Assembly: GCA_018340805.1 (NCBI GenBank) | Contig: JACMZG010001911.1 | Location: 50,037,713 to 50,101,712 of the forward strand | Direction: 5' to 3' | Source: Microvelia longipes | Lineage: Eukaryota; Arthropoda; Insecta; Hemiptera; Veliidae | Length of the DNA: 64,000 bases | In this document: piece by piece, positions 40,701-53,281 of the stretch | Numbering within the stretch: position 1 is the first letter of the stretch | How the letters are laid out: every line of letters starts with the position of its first letter | The notes under the pieces: generated by a model | Told to the model about the DNA's origin: nothing | What the model saw: the letters and a program-made list of their open reading frames with translations, nothing else | Databases searched by the model: none | Translations under genes and position numbers: made by a program

Positions 40701-41047
40701 AAATAAGAACAACATGAAACAACTAACTAATATTCTTAATATTTTACACTTTAAACAGCATAACAGCGATTAACAACAAATCTAATTTTAATCATTAATT
40801 TGCAATTTTTTTAACAATCTAAGAATAAACTTAAAGTTTTTGCTTGATGACGTTTATCTTACCTAAGTGAGAATAAAGTGCATGATAGTATATACTTTGG
40901 AATATCACTTATTTGTGTAAAAAATAGTTCGCGATAACTAGTTTTACAAGTGTAATTGTCTTGCACTGTTGTTTGTGTCACGTTGTTAAGAACACTACAC
41001 ACAAAACTACGCATGCACAATACTACGCTAGATAGAATATTAATAAT
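37800..41047. other. Intergenic / 3' side of the MGST gene; short tandem repeats only
   Basis: AT-rich. Contains a degenerate tandem repeat at 38966-39150 (listed separately) and a long stretch of TATAACT/AACTATA-type sequence at 39640-40230. No gene recognised. The 3'UTR of the minus-strand MGST gene occupies the right end; a minus-strand ATTAAA near 40785 is a possible but weak poly(A) signal. Confidence 0.4.
38966..39195 (+). repeat. Degenerate ~43-bp tandem repeat, about four units, ending in a hairpin
   Basis: The units contain TGCAAGCAGGTTTA(C/T)A, AAATTAGATTTAAAC and AGTGGTCAC(T). The last unit runs into a perfect hairpin, GTTTAAAACTATC facing GATAGTTTTAAAC, at about 39157-39190. Confidence 0.6.
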
Positions 41048-41297
41048 TTATACCGGTGATATCTTTACAAGACACATTATAATCATGTATAATGTTATAA
41101 TATATCCTCCGCCATAGCAGAGGAATCTAGCTGGCTGAGGAATGATAATAATTGTGTAAACAATAGTATGAAGAACTCTAAATGCAATGAATAAGTAGTA
41201 GAGGATGGCTGCTGTCAAAGGTGCTGGCATAGTAAACACGTAGACTAATCCGACAGCTATGAAAACCGGGATGTTCTCAATATCGTTGAGGTGAGCC
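41048..41297 (-). CDS. MGST1-like gene, coding exon 3
   Basis: Begins after a TTTATTTTCCAG acceptor, completes the Arg codon and continues AHLNDIENIP through the remaining helices to the stop. Reading upstream past the acceptor is an artefact of an open intron end. Confidence 0.93.
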
Positions 41298-44200
41298 CTG
41301 GAAAATAAACCAATATTTTTTTTAATATTATGAAAGCCAAAGAAAATAATAAAGGAAAGATTGTACAAAATTTTTTTAGGCAATATCACACATGACTTCT
41401 ATTCGAGTGATACTCATTCTCAAACGTCAAAAACTAATGTTAAAAATTTATAAACGATATTCCACAACATGACAATATGGGTAATACTCATACTTATTTG
41501 TTAAAAACTAATGTATATAATTACGTTTTATATTTTTCTTGTAGGGAAATGTAAGAATGCTTTACGCTCGGTCTCTCCGGCTGTTCTACGGCCACATTAT
41601 TATTGGTTTGTATTATTTGTTTTAAAGCAAAATTTAAAAAATAACCTCTCATAGTTTGATATGGTTCTTTTTGGACCACATTTGTTGACGAATCATCTTG
41701 GCACCGTTTTAAAACGAATTAGCTCACCCAAAATCCTAATTAACGATTTCCTACTGAATGTTAATTAGGTTGGTTCTATTGAGCTAAAATGACCTTATTC
41801 AATTTTACATGTCAAAACTAAAAATGACAACACTTTGTCGTCCTCCCTCTCCTTTAAATTTTAAATGAAGTGGGTTAATGGAATTATAAATTATTCATAA
41901 ACTGATTTAAAGATTTCTTTTTTTATATTAGTGCCAAGTTTCAACATATATTCTCCATGGGATGTCAAAATTAACAAAAAGGTAAATTGGATGGTATACA
42001 GTTTTTGGGCATTTTGGTTCTAGGGATAAATAAAAGACATTTTGCCCGTCGCATATTTTTGTCTAAGACCGCGAAATGGTAAACTTACGAAAAGTTGATT
42101 AACTTATTCAAAACGGTTTTCGAATAAATGGTAAAAATGTAGCCATTTTAAGTCAAAATTGAAGCTTAAGTATCGACATTAAAAATTATTTGCCAAAAGT
42201 ATATATATAAACAGTCTGTGGAATCAGGAGCCCGTGCAGAATCCTCTCAACCCCCCCCCCAATCACAAGATTAAAAAAGAAAATAAATAAATATGATATA
42301 TATTTAGAAAATTAGTATTGAATTTCTATGAAGAATGTATAGTATTATACTTGTGGGCATTAAAAACATATTATGAGAAGTTACTTAAAAACACATTTTT
42401 TTCAAACATAATTGCAGATCTCAAGGACTAAAATTATTAGTTTTAATTTCTTTTTTTTTTAATTTTCCCATAATTTAAAGTTAAGGAATAAAAAATCAGT
42501 TAAAGAATTGTTTTTAGACGTTATCTATTTAGTTGCATGTAAATCAGTCTAAGGTAATAAGGGCGCTACAGGTTTCCTGAGGAGGCGTGAGAATTTCCTC
42601 GAGCCACCTGTTGATGTACCCACAGTACTACTTCCTTCCAACTTATTTTCATGGTGCTAACGTCTTAAAGGGCATTGATCTAAAGAACTTCGTTGTTAGA
42701 CAACTAGATCTTTCAATACTGTAATCATTAAACTAATATTATTAAACTCATTTTATATATTTTAAGTTCCATCTACACTAATTGAACCAAAATGAGTTTA
42801 AATTCTATATTTATTATTTTATTTCTATCCTTACATTCACATTATTATATAGAAATTCTTTTGGTCCAAAGTACCGCCGTTAAACCAATTATAACATACT
42901 AATAAAACTAGTATTTTTTATATGTTTTCTTTTATAATTATCGATTTTACAATCATCTCTTTTATGCCTATATCCTCTTTTAACCTTGTTACTATAATAA
43001 GCAAAAATGTTCTTTGTAAACAAAACGTGGAGTAAGTATTTATTGTATCGGTCATAAAAACTATTTGTTGGGTATAAATATAATAAGTGAACGCACTTAT
43101 TCTCCTAACTTGTATATATTTTATTATTGATGTTTATTTTTATTTCAAGTTCTTTCTAGTCCAGAATTCTTGTACCTACGTTTCTGTATTCTAGTTTTTC
43201 ACAGTTATTCTCGAACTTTAAGTTTATTTTGCTTTATTTTACAAGTCACGAACTCACAAATATTTATAGGAATACGGTTCTTGCGATGTTAGTTAGGTTT
43301 TTTTCCAAGGTATTATAGCATTTCTTAAACCGTTATAAAAATCAAATGAACAGTACTCAATTTTATTTTGAAAGTATTGCAAATGTATTCAATTCATTAA
43401 CACACATTTTAGTTCATCAATAATAAACTATTTTTTAAATACTCATTAAGGTATCCAAGATCATTCCTCACTTACATAAATTAGGAAAAATCCTAAATAA
43501 ATGTATTAAACTTTAAGTAATTAGTGAATTTTTATGGAAAACGTTGTTTAAACCGGCAAAACGACATATTTCTTGTATAAAGGGAAATTCATTTCGGCAG
43601 TATAAAGGTTCTTCCCAAGCATCCTGACATTTATACTAAATATCGCATAAATGCAAGATAATTACTTAAAGAGACATAATTTAATCGGGAATTTTATTTT
43701 GTTACAGTAAGAATGTAAAACATGATTCCATCACAAATGTTTGGTTTGAAATCGCCAATATCCATCCTCATAGAGACGCAAACATTCCAAATCGAAATTA
43801 TTGGCTTAAAAGTACAGCTTGAATATTGACTTTGGCGTGATAGCACAAAAAAGAAACTGTAATATTGTTAAGTGGAAAAAACTAACTCTAAAATACTGCT
43901 TAATGTTAGAAAAAATTAAGTATATAAATATATTTGATAAGTTTGTAAAATTTAAAAATTCTTATAATCGTTTAAATAAAGTAATCTATTAAAAGTTTTT
44001 GTTTAGTTATCTATATAAAAAAAACCTCATTTTTCTTTTGGTAATTCCCTAAAAATTACTCTTAATAATTTGGTGAATTTTCAAAAGAAAAATGATCTAA
44101 TGAGGTTGGAGTCATTGAGAGAGAAGGAAGAGTTGAATTGTCCAGTATCTTATAAAATCTTATAAAACTTTTTAATTGTGTTCATAATTTTTAAAACTAT

Positions 44201-46024
44201 TATAATTGTATATGAAATTAAACTAAAGTTTAATACCATGTAAAATATATCAGTTCTTATTTACAAAACGAACTGATTAACTTTCACATCAGAACCTTTC
44301 AAGTAAAAATTTATCACAAAGAAAGCAGCCGTTATGATTGTCAACATAATTGACATTAGAGCACAGGTTCTATAAAACAATGAACCAGCTGAATTCCATC
44401 ACATCTTGCTATTGCGGAATGTTGCAGTGCTATTTAATTGTATTTAGTATGACGTACACAACCTGAATTGTTAAAGACCTTCAAGATAATCATGGAAACT
44501 TCATTATAAGTTTATGCACGGCTTCTGCGTCCTCCTCTAAATTAACTTCTAATCCAGTATAGAAGATAATAATATAATATATTCAATTCAATAATCAATT
44601 TCGTAAATAAATACAATTTATTAATAAGATTTAAAAACCAAATGTTATTTTTATTGCTGTTGTCAGTAATAAATTATTTTCTTTAAATTTAAAGTGCTAA
44701 AAATTTTGAATTCAGGATTAAATAAAAATATTAAATAAATACTAATAATTGATAAAATATTAAATTAGTATACTTAATATTTTTTAATTTTTTATATTAA
44801 GATAACTATATGATTTTAAGGAATTAATTTAATACTATATTCTTAAAAAGATGAAGCAATTATTATAAATATATTTCTAAAGACTCCCTCCTGCAGCACA
44901 GACCTCCTGGTCTACAGCAAGAGGTTTCCTTATACATGCAATAATAATATCTTATGTATTATATTATTTATAAAAAAGAAATTTGTTTAAAAAAAAATTG
45001 GTTTAAAAAGAAATTAACTTTGGGCTAATTGGAATTGCTTCAGTTGCATTGCTTGATATAATGATAACCAGTACTGTGAGAAGCCGTAACTCCCGCTTGA
45101 TACAAATACTAAAGTATGAATGATAATTATTTTCTAATTAGGAGTACACAACTTTAAATCTCTTCTGTACGATTAATAGCTAATGAATTCGAGTCCTCTT
45201 TTACAATAATCGAATCGTCATATTAATTACGATTGAATCTTGAGTCCAATAACCAATCATTTAAAATAAAATTAAAAAGAAAGACATCTAGAAGATATAC
45301 AGTAATACAGACATACTTATGGTATAACAAAAGAAAGAGGATAAAACTTTAAAAATATGTCATAACTACTTTGAAGATTTTAATAATTAAAATAGGCTTA
45401 ATGAAAAGGCAACCAACACGTCTCGTCAAAAAGAAGACTCAAAGCCGCATTTGTTTCAAACCTTTATCCGCCCTTTCTCAGGTTACTCGGTTTAGTTATG
45501 TAATTTAAAAGATTACGAAAACTTTGATTACATACCTTCGGACTCGTTCCAGGTCTGGATCATCGTGTTTGACTTGAGCCTTACCAAGAACTACTTTTCC
45601 TATGGGCACATCCTCGGGTGAAATTACGATCTAGAAGGAAAATACACGAATTAATGAAAATAAATAACTTTAAAATGTTTTATTCAGGAGAAATAAAAAA
45701 ACTGCTTGTGTCTATAGGTACACTTGGTAATGTAAACCAAGAAAAATAATATTTTAAACATTATTATAATAAAAAATTTAAACAAAGTTATTATAAGAAA
45801 AATCTGATTATTTAAGGCCACTCCTGTCTGTATAGAGCGACATTTATTACGACAAGGAAAGCGTTATTACTTGATAAGAAAGTCACTTTTCAAGTCAGGT
45901 CACTACTTTCTCTGGCACAAGTGTACTCTGATCTGGCTCTATCAGGTATTTGTGTAAACATTGTGATGTCTCATCCAATTTATTAAGTAACTATCTTTCA
46001 TTAAGATAGTGTATACACACACAA

Positions 46025-46113
<89 letters not shown>

Positions 46114-46678
46114 TATCAAAATCAGCTGCCGTTTAATTCCTTCTTTATCCACTTTTTATCAGCAGTCAAATTCAAATTTATTCATTTAGATGACACAGAA
46201 TTATTTTGGTGTTTTAAACTTGTTGGCTAATTAACTACCAAACGCAACTTTTTGTACTGGTCTTAGTTTTTCGTAAATGTGCATTAAATTATGCAAGAGT
46301 TTAATCTTGGTATGACGACTATTACACTGCTTCTAAAAAAGTATGAAAACAATCTTGTTATTGATGTTTCATAACCTAAGATCCAATAATAATTTATTGA
46401 CGTCATTTAAGTGCCTTCCTGATATTATTGGTTGATTACCACTATAGCAATTTCAACATAATATTTTTTTAAACATATCTTTTTTTTATAAATTTTATGC
46501 AAATATATTTTAATTTACTTACACCTCTACCAAATCGATATCTTCCAACGTACAAAGGCATGAGCATGATTTTAAGAACAAGGAGTGTTGTGGCAAATAG
46601 ATATGACCTGAACACTGGATTATCCAGTGATAGCAAGACGTAGTCGTCTTCTATCGGGATCTCTGTAGTGTTGTCCAT
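41048..46678 (-). CDS. Microsomal glutathione S-transferase 1 (MAPEG family), three coding exons
   Basis: Predicted 166-aa integral membrane enzyme (MGST1 is about 155 aa in mammals) that conjugates glutathione to electrophiles and reduces lipid peroxides in the ER and outer mitochondrial membrane; it works as a trimer. Minus-strand exons: 46678-46523 (M1-G52), 45630-45536 and 41297-41048, with GT-AG introns and phases 0 and 2 that match. Family marks: NPVFRSY (20-26), first membrane helix with LVLKIMLMPLYVGRYRFGRG, a SPEDVP loop (56-61), the MAPEG signature ERVRRAHLNDIENIP (80-94), RVLHTIVY (124-131) and PQPARFLCYGGG (137-148). Four hydrophobic helices fit the fold. The acceptor directly 5' of the ATG (46681-46680) shows that the 5'UTR is spliced. 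Confidence 0.93.
41975..42195 (+). repeat. Dispersed repeat, third arm of the 34.8-kb foldback family
   Basis: TTTTGGTTCTAGGGATAAAT, AAAAGACATTTTGCCC and TTTTTGTCTAAGACCGC match the arms at 34850-34940 and, inverted, 35150-35240. Lies in the MGST intron 2. Confidence 0.55.
42200..45530. other. MGST intron 2: no further gene seen
   Basis: AT-rich; a poly-C run at 42251-42260, copy C of the 70-bp dispersed repeat at 44069-44135, and small palindromes such as the GACCTCCTGGTC region near 44902. No exon-like segment was convincing. Confidence 0.4.
45536..45630 (-). CDS. MGST1-like gene, coding exon 2
   Basis: 95 nt, acceptor TTTTCCTTCTAG, donor CGAAG/GTATGT. Encodes the cytosolic loop with SPEDVP and the first half of the ERVRR signature; ends two bases into an Arg codon. 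Confidence 0.93.
46016..46113. repeat. (TA)n microsatellite in MGST intron 1
   Basis: Two TA runs separated by AATATATATTA, forming a palindromic tract. Confidence 0.95.
46523..46678 (-). CDS. MGST1-like gene, coding exon 1
   Basis: 52 codons from ATG at 46678. The exon begins one base upstream, after a TTTATCTGTTCAG acceptor, and ends at a GGT/GTAAGT donor. Contains the first transmembrane helix. Confidence 0.93.
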
Positions 46679-46799
46679 TCTGAACAGATAAAGAAATTAT
46701 TAGATACAATAGCAGCAATAGCTGTGGAGGGCCAGGTGAAGAACTTTTTCTCAGCGTCTTTACAAAAGTAGGATTTTACCACACGAAAAAGCTTAATTT

Positions 46800-47165
46800 T
46801 TACTAGAACGGAGATGATTTATTATTGCTTAAAAGTTATTATTACTTAAATATAATTGATTTATTGTTGCTTGTACGTTATTATTTCCTTAACGTAAATG
46901 CTTATTATTGCTTAAGTAATTATTATTTCAACGTTTATACTTAAACGATTTTTGGTGCTTAAATGTCATTATTAATTACACCTAAATTCTTCATTATTGC
47001 TTGAACGTTATTATTGCTTAAGCTTTATTGTTTAAACATAAATAATTTATTGTTGATAAAACGTTTTATTACTGAAACGTCAATGATTTAATATTGCTTA
47101 AACGTTATTATTACTTAAATCTAAATGATTTATTGCTTTACTGATATTATTAGTTTAAAGTAAAT
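46800..47165 (+). repeat. Degenerate AT-rich tandem repeat (CTTAAACGTTATTATT family)
   Basis: At least seven diverged units built from GATTTATTATTGCTTAAACG, TTATTATTACTTAAA and (C)TAAAT, with a period of roughly 50 bp. Located in the MGST 5'UTR intron. Confidence 0.6.
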
Positions 47166-47199
47166 ATTTTAGTATTATAGCCACGCAGAAACGATACGC

Positions 47200-48900
47200 T
47201 TATGTGGCTATCAAGATTTAACTTATAAACAATTAATATTGAAAATAGTTCTAACAAGTATTTTGTAGTATATGATTATTTTGTCGATTTTATTGTAAAT
47301 TATTTTAAATGTATTCTTATTATCATTGTTTGATTGTGAGGATATTGGTATAAATACCATCCACTGCGCTTTTACGTTTTTTGTGAAATACCCTTGTACA
47401 ACTCTGAATAAAAGATATTTTATTTTAATTAGTACTAGAATATTTTTTCAGTAAGTCCTCAACCTTAGGGTCTGCAACTCTGTTTATGATACCTTCTCCA
47501 AATAACATAAATGGAAGGATAACACGAAGATGGAAGATAACAATTAACATAAAGGAGTATATGATGCAACACAAATTTATCACATCAAACCATGATGTGT
47601 TTTGCTGAATCAGTGAACAGGTCGCTAAGTTCCTGACAAAAACTTAGTTCCTTAGTCGAAATCTTAGGTTTTTATATTTAATTTAATTCACTCAATACTA
47701 AAGTCTTCTATTCAATACTTATTATTAAAGTTTATGTAAATACTTTTGTTCGAACCTTACTAACGCAAGCAAAACTTACGTACATTGTTCATCGCATACA
47801 ATTATTTATTGACTGATTATTTAAATTTATACAAAAGAATGCTAAAGTGCTGAAACTTGTTTTCTTTCATACTGGGAAAAAGCTATCAATAGTACTGTTA
47901 GTTTTGTTAATATCAATACCAACAATAAATACATTTATTAACACTTAAATGTTATCGTGTTTACAAAGAAAACAAATTGACCAGACTATTCTATTTATTT
48001 TTTACGGCGTCAATTCTATTAATAAGTAAAAGATTTTAGATTTGTTAGTCTTTTAGAGTCAAACAATGCCGTTCATTTTATCCCTCATTAATTGAATATT
48101 TTACCTTTTATATGATATCTTACTTTGTAAACTTGTTTAGATTTTTTGGCGCCAAATTATAATCTCGTACTGGTTGTTGAACTTACTGAGATCTAAACCA
48201 TTTTTAAAATATTTCAAGTAAATGTTATCTATTCTATAAATTAATATTATAATATTTTAGCATCGTGCTGTATGCTAGCAAAAATATATAAATGAAATTT
48301 TATTTATTCATTTATGCGTAAATTGATATTTTTAATAAAATTCATAAAGCTACGTATTTTCTTTAACTTCTTTTAACTGAGTAATACTATCAAATTTTAT
48401 TTATACAAAAAATTAGTTTAGTGTTAACAATCATTAACTTATTTTGTTTAGTAAAAAGTTATTATTTGAGAAAAATCATCAGTGCTCAACTTAAAAATAG
48501 AAAACACTTCACAAATGCCATTTTCTGTTTGAAATTTTAAAAAATTAAATATTAGAAAACTGTTGAAAAAATCTCTAATAGAAGTAGTCAACAAAATTAT
48601 AATTTAACAAATATTGAAAATAACACTAGGCATTATCTTAATTTTTATTTATTCATTACATTATATTTTTCTATAGCTTTCGTTCGTTCGTATTATATTT
48701 TAGTATTCTAATAAATAATTAGAATAAATTAGAACACTAAAATATAATATAAACGTAGAAAACAGTTTTAATGTATTATGTAATGATTAAATAATACTTA
48801 AGAAATTTCATAATTACTTAAAAATAAATAAGAATCTTTAAAATTAAAAAAAAAAATAATAAGGGAAGCAATATTTAAATTTAAAACTAAATATTGGCTA
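47200..48900. other. MGST 5' intron, nothing else recognised
   Basis: AT-rich sequence. One long imperfect palindrome at about 48690-48750 (TATTATATTTTAGTATTCTA facing TTAGAACACTAAAATATAAT). Confidence 0.4.
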
Positions 48901-48940
48901 ACTAATTAAAATTTTAAAATTTTAGTAAAGATTTGTTTAC

Positions 48941-48994
48941 CTGTAGCTGGTGGGTAAGTGGAAGGTGTCGGTTAGGTAGACGCTAGTAGACTGA
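48941..48994 (-). promoter_or_regulatory. Probable 5'UTR exon and initiator of the MGST1-like gene
   Basis: On the minus strand an arthropod initiator TCAGT (48994-48990, in TTGACTCAGTCTACT) is followed 50 bases later by a CTACAG/GTAAAC donor at 48940. The patch (about 48940-49110) is much less AT-rich than its surroundings. It is the only convincing donor upstream of the spliced 5'UTR acceptor at 46680. No TATA box is evident. Confidence 0.5.
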
Positions 48995-49119
48995 GTCAAG
49001 TTTCAGGACGGGTTGGAATGTCCGATGTGTTGCTTCCACAAAGTCAAGGTTAGACCTGTGCTACCCCTTTACCTTGTTTAACCTGAGGAATCTCTAGATT
49101 ACCCGTACGTGGCTAGATG

Positions 49120-52100
49120 ATAGGCCTAAATCTTTTTATATCCCCTTACTAAAATCAAAAAAGAACTACCTGACTATTTTTTGTGATGTTACCTGCTTTT
49201 AAACCACTGAAACAAATTACTATTATTTTTTATGTCAAATAATAATAATGTTAATTTAAGGTGATATAAATATATAAAAAAATGAAAAATATATTTTTTT
49301 CGAACGACACCTAAATCATCACACAAATTTATCAACGTATGAAATAAAATCTGAAATTTTAAAAGGCTTTTATAAAAATAAATTTCAAGTTTAACGCTGT
49401 CTGTTACTTCCATAAAAATTAGCTAAAATTATTGTTTACTTATGTTATAAATTATCTTGTGCAAAATAAACAAGAAAATCGTAAATATTTTTCAAAAATT
49501 TTAAAGGATGTTGACTTTATTTGAAACCACAAGTTATATGTTAGGAGTTATTATGAATTAAAATTTTAGAAGCAAATATATATTTAATTGAAATCGATAT
49601 TTTGAAATACAATGTGTGAGTTTGACTGTTAGCTGCTAAGTCATTAGGATTATCTAGGCATCTTCAGATACCACTTCCAATTAAACTTTAGAAATAGTTC
49701 TCTCCCTCACTGTCTTTCTTTTTGAAAGGAGAAGAATATCTATAACTATGAAACGAAAGAAATATGTTCATGTTAAGGTATGACATTGTCATATACCATC
49801 TATTCAAATTACTTTCATGAAGCTAATGAATTGAAGTTATAAGAAAAAAATGTGAAACATAGAAAAATAGAATAGGCATTAAAAAAAGAATATTTATATT
49901 TTTGAAACAATATAAGTATTTTCATGTGGTGTAGTATGACATTGTCATATTCCAATTTTTTCAGATTACTTCAGATTAATTCAGATTAATTCATTAATGA
50001 ATTACTTCAGATCAGCGGCCAAAGGCCCAAGGCCTCTTGTTTTTTTTTCTTTCTTAAGTAAGCGCTCAGGCCATTGTCAAGCACGAGCTTTCTCATTTGA
50101 AGGTGTTCTAATAAACAGATTTTAATGATTACAGTTTGTGCTTTAATAGGAAAATAAATTTATTTTATTTTATTTTTTACGTTTTAGTATGGCATGTATT
50201 AGCTAAATGCATTATATTTATATATTTCGTGGGGTCTCATTAATATTTCAAATTATTAAGGAAGTTGGGGAATGGTGGGAGAGAGAAATGAGGGGTTGGG
50301 ACATAAATAGATAAATCTGGTAATAATAAAATAATAAGAAAATAATTTTCATTTCCTCTCTGATACTTTAATTTATTTAATCAAGCTATAGGAATAATAC
50401 ACATACGAACATACGAATAATTTTAATAAGACTTCATAGATTAAAATAAGATTTTAGTGTCCGCCTCTAATGTAAAATATTTCTATTCTCTTGTATATTT
50501 AAGATATAAGAGTTACTTAGTAGAAAAAAAACAAGTTAATAAATTTTAAGAGCTCCGAAAATTATCTATGCATCATTTTCATCAACATTACTCAAAATAA
50601 TTACTTGATTTGAGGGAGTGTCCTTACTTCTGTGAAATTGGATTGTAAACATGTTCGTGTTTGTTTAAACATAAGTTAATGTCAAATTACTCTAAAATGA
50701 CTAAAACATAATATTTAATAAAAAGCTTTCCGATACTTTTACGATAAGGCAAAATAGCCTTTGTTGATGCTAAAGCCAGATTTATACCTCATTAATAGCA
50801 AAAGTTATATGTATTAACATATAATATTTGTCATTTCAATTATTATACAAGATGTCTCAATTAAAATGAATACAAGAACAATGATTACAAATCTTAATAA
50901 TTAATGTATATAAATTAATTATTTATGTTGCGGACCTATCGTGCTTCTACTGGTGTGTTGATAAAGAGTCAGTAATTTAAAATATATCAAACGAACCATA
51001 TTTATAAAAAAAACAAAACATATATTTTACATAATACAAAATTTACAAATTCAATTATATAATCATAACTTAGTAAACATGGTGAATCAATAATATTATT
51101 CTTATTTATTAAGAAGAATTCTTAACACATAGCTGAACTCATTGCTTGATGTTCACAGGCCGGTTAAACCAGGCGCGAATCCAGCCTTGATTTTATTTCT
51201 GAACATTTTGTATATTAACTTCTGAGTAATTTGAGCAACGTCCTAAATGAAAAATTATGCCTATAATTTTAAATAAGATATCAAAATGTATAGGTTGTTT
51301 TCAATAAACATACCTACCCTTGAATAAGTAAAACACTGAACATGTTTTAGCCGTTTTTAGTTTAATGAGCAACTTTTTTGGACCACTTGATATATATTAA
51401 CCCGTAAAGCTTACATCATTAAATATTTCTACTTATAATCATATGAAAAAGCAGGTTTTTAATGAATGTACAACAAACCATGCGAGTCAAACGAGCTTAA
51501 AATGTTTTTTTTTTTTAAATTTTTAAACTGTATATTGTTTTGTTAAAATGGTTAAATGTAGCAACAATATTTAGCCGATGCCGATTCTTTATTTTTCCTA
51601 TATTTTATATTCTCGGCGCCTATATTCTTTTTATTTATCCGCGCCTGGTTACAACCTGAACAAGTTTTATCGTGGCAATCCGAAACCTTCTCCTTAAGGT
51701 TAACAGAAGGTAACCTTAAGGTAGTAAGTGTTTTATTGCTGTTTAATAAAACATTTCTATTTTTAACTCTGTAGTTAAATAACCTTGTTATTTAACTACA
51801 GCATTTAATAAACATAAATAAATATTTCTAAAACTAAATTGACTTGAAATTGAACTTTTGACTTCTTTAGTGTACAAATATTTTGGTTCTAATAACAAAA
51901 TTAAGAAAACTTATCAGACTGATTTTTTTCTTTACTCCATAACTAAATTAATTTTAGAAATAAATAAATTACAACTTTAACACACTATGATTACATTTAT
52001 TTTAAAATTAATGCAAATAAATAAATACGTTTACAAATAATATAAAATTGAACAATTTACAACTAACTGTACATAAAATAAAATTGTTTAATGCTTAGAA

Positions 52101-52610
52101 AATTATTTAATTTATTAGTAAAATAGTTCCAAAAACAAGATTCCACATTTGAGGCCTATGTTAATTCTAAACTTGGACAACTTTTTAGGTTTAAAAAAGC
52201 TTTTCTATGAAGGAGAATTTATTGCCATTTTACTAAACCATAAAGTATTTAAATTAATTTAAGTAGAAACAATGAAGATTTAATAATTAACAAATATAAT
52301 CATATATAATTTTGTTTAACTGGTTTGGTACTGATGTGTTATAAACAATATGCGCCTTAATTTTGTTAGACGTGTAAACCCGCAATACTCAATTGAATTT
52401 CATTATTGCATATCTAACAAAATTAAGGAGCTGTTTTATTCTTGTTAAGTAGGATTTTTACATTAGATATTAGACCGCAACAAAAAGCATGTTGACAAAC
52501 TAAATTTATAACTTTAAATAAAATAAAAATACATGACTAAAAATAAAATAAAATTTACATTGACTAAAAAAATTGTATTATGCAATATTAAAAGGTGCTA
52601 TACAAGATCC
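49120..52610. other. Intergenic between two minus-strand genes, no gene seen
   Basis: AT-rich. Contains TATGACATTGTCATA, a near-palindrome present twice (49780 and 49937), a TTCAGATTAA short tandem repeat at 49962-50012, GGCCAAAGGCC at about 50017-50027, and a foldback-element terminus at 51355-51403 (separate entry). Confidence 0.4.
51355..51403 (+). mobile_element. Relic terminus of the 18-kb foldback family
   Basis: AATGAGCAACTTTTTTGGAC, CACTTGATATATATTAACCC matches the right end of the element at 18074-20104 (TTGAGCAC...GGGACACTTGATATGGATTGACCC) in the same order. No matching opposite end was found nearby. Confidence 0.55.
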
Positions 52611-52624
52611 AGAAAGTCGGACAA

Positions 52625-52690
52625 TGTGACTTCGGCCTTTAGGCCGAAGTCACATATCTAAATATAGAGGGCCTTTAGGCCCTCTATATT
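52625..52690. repeat. Two adjacent perfect 30-nt hairpins
   Basis: 52625-52654 (TGTGACTTCGGCCT / AGGCCGAAGTCACA around TT) and 52661-52690 (AATATAGAGGGCCT / AGGCCCTCTATATT around TT). Each is a perfect 14-bp stem with the same GGCCTTTAGGCC core, separated by 6 nt. The stems outside the core are unrelated in sequence, so the core, the stem length and perfect pairing are what they share. Confidence 0.85.
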
Positions 52691-53220
52691 TATGTATTTT
52701 ACAAATTACTGTGTAAAGAATTTTAATACACTATCTTAAAGAGCAGTTAAACAAAGTAATACTTAGACAATGGGGACAAACAGTTTTGAAAAAAAACTAT
52801 AAAAAAACAGATTTTTATTAAAAATTCTCAGTTTTTGATGTATCTGTTTGTTCATCTCCTTAACAACTTAGTTTATTAATAAGGTATTAATTTAAAAATT
52901 TTTTTTACTATTAAGTTTATTAATAAACTTCGTTTCGATCGAGTTCGCAAAATATTTCTACGAATAAGTTAGTTAACCTTTATTAAATAACGAAATAGTG
53001 TATTGCGAATATTAAAACCATCTGTGTAAGATAATTTATTCTTAAATTTTCCTATAAATTTAAGTTAGGTGAACAGTTTAAGCCTTTAAAAAAGTTAATA
53101 GAAAATATCTCTTGCTAATTCTACATTCATGTGATATAGATTTGAATATCTAAAAAACAAATTTTAGGGCAATGCCCTTTTGTATTCTAAAATAAGAGCA
53201 TTAAATGGTCATCATTACTC

Positions 53221-53226
53221 TTTATT
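53221..53226 (-). terminator. Poly(A) signal of the two-exon secreted-protein gene
   Basis: Minus-strand AATAAA 56 bases beyond the stop codon at 53282, but more than 330 bases beyond the stop at 53560. Its place fits the longer reading frame. Confidence 0.55.
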
Positions 53227-53281
53227 TGCGAAGAGTATAAACTAAAATTAAACTCATGCCTTGTTTGTAAATATTTAGTGA

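Noticed and set aside
49189..49413. 74-codon minus-strand frame upstream of the MGST promoter
   Set aside because: AT-rich composition, no motif, no poly(A) or initiator context.
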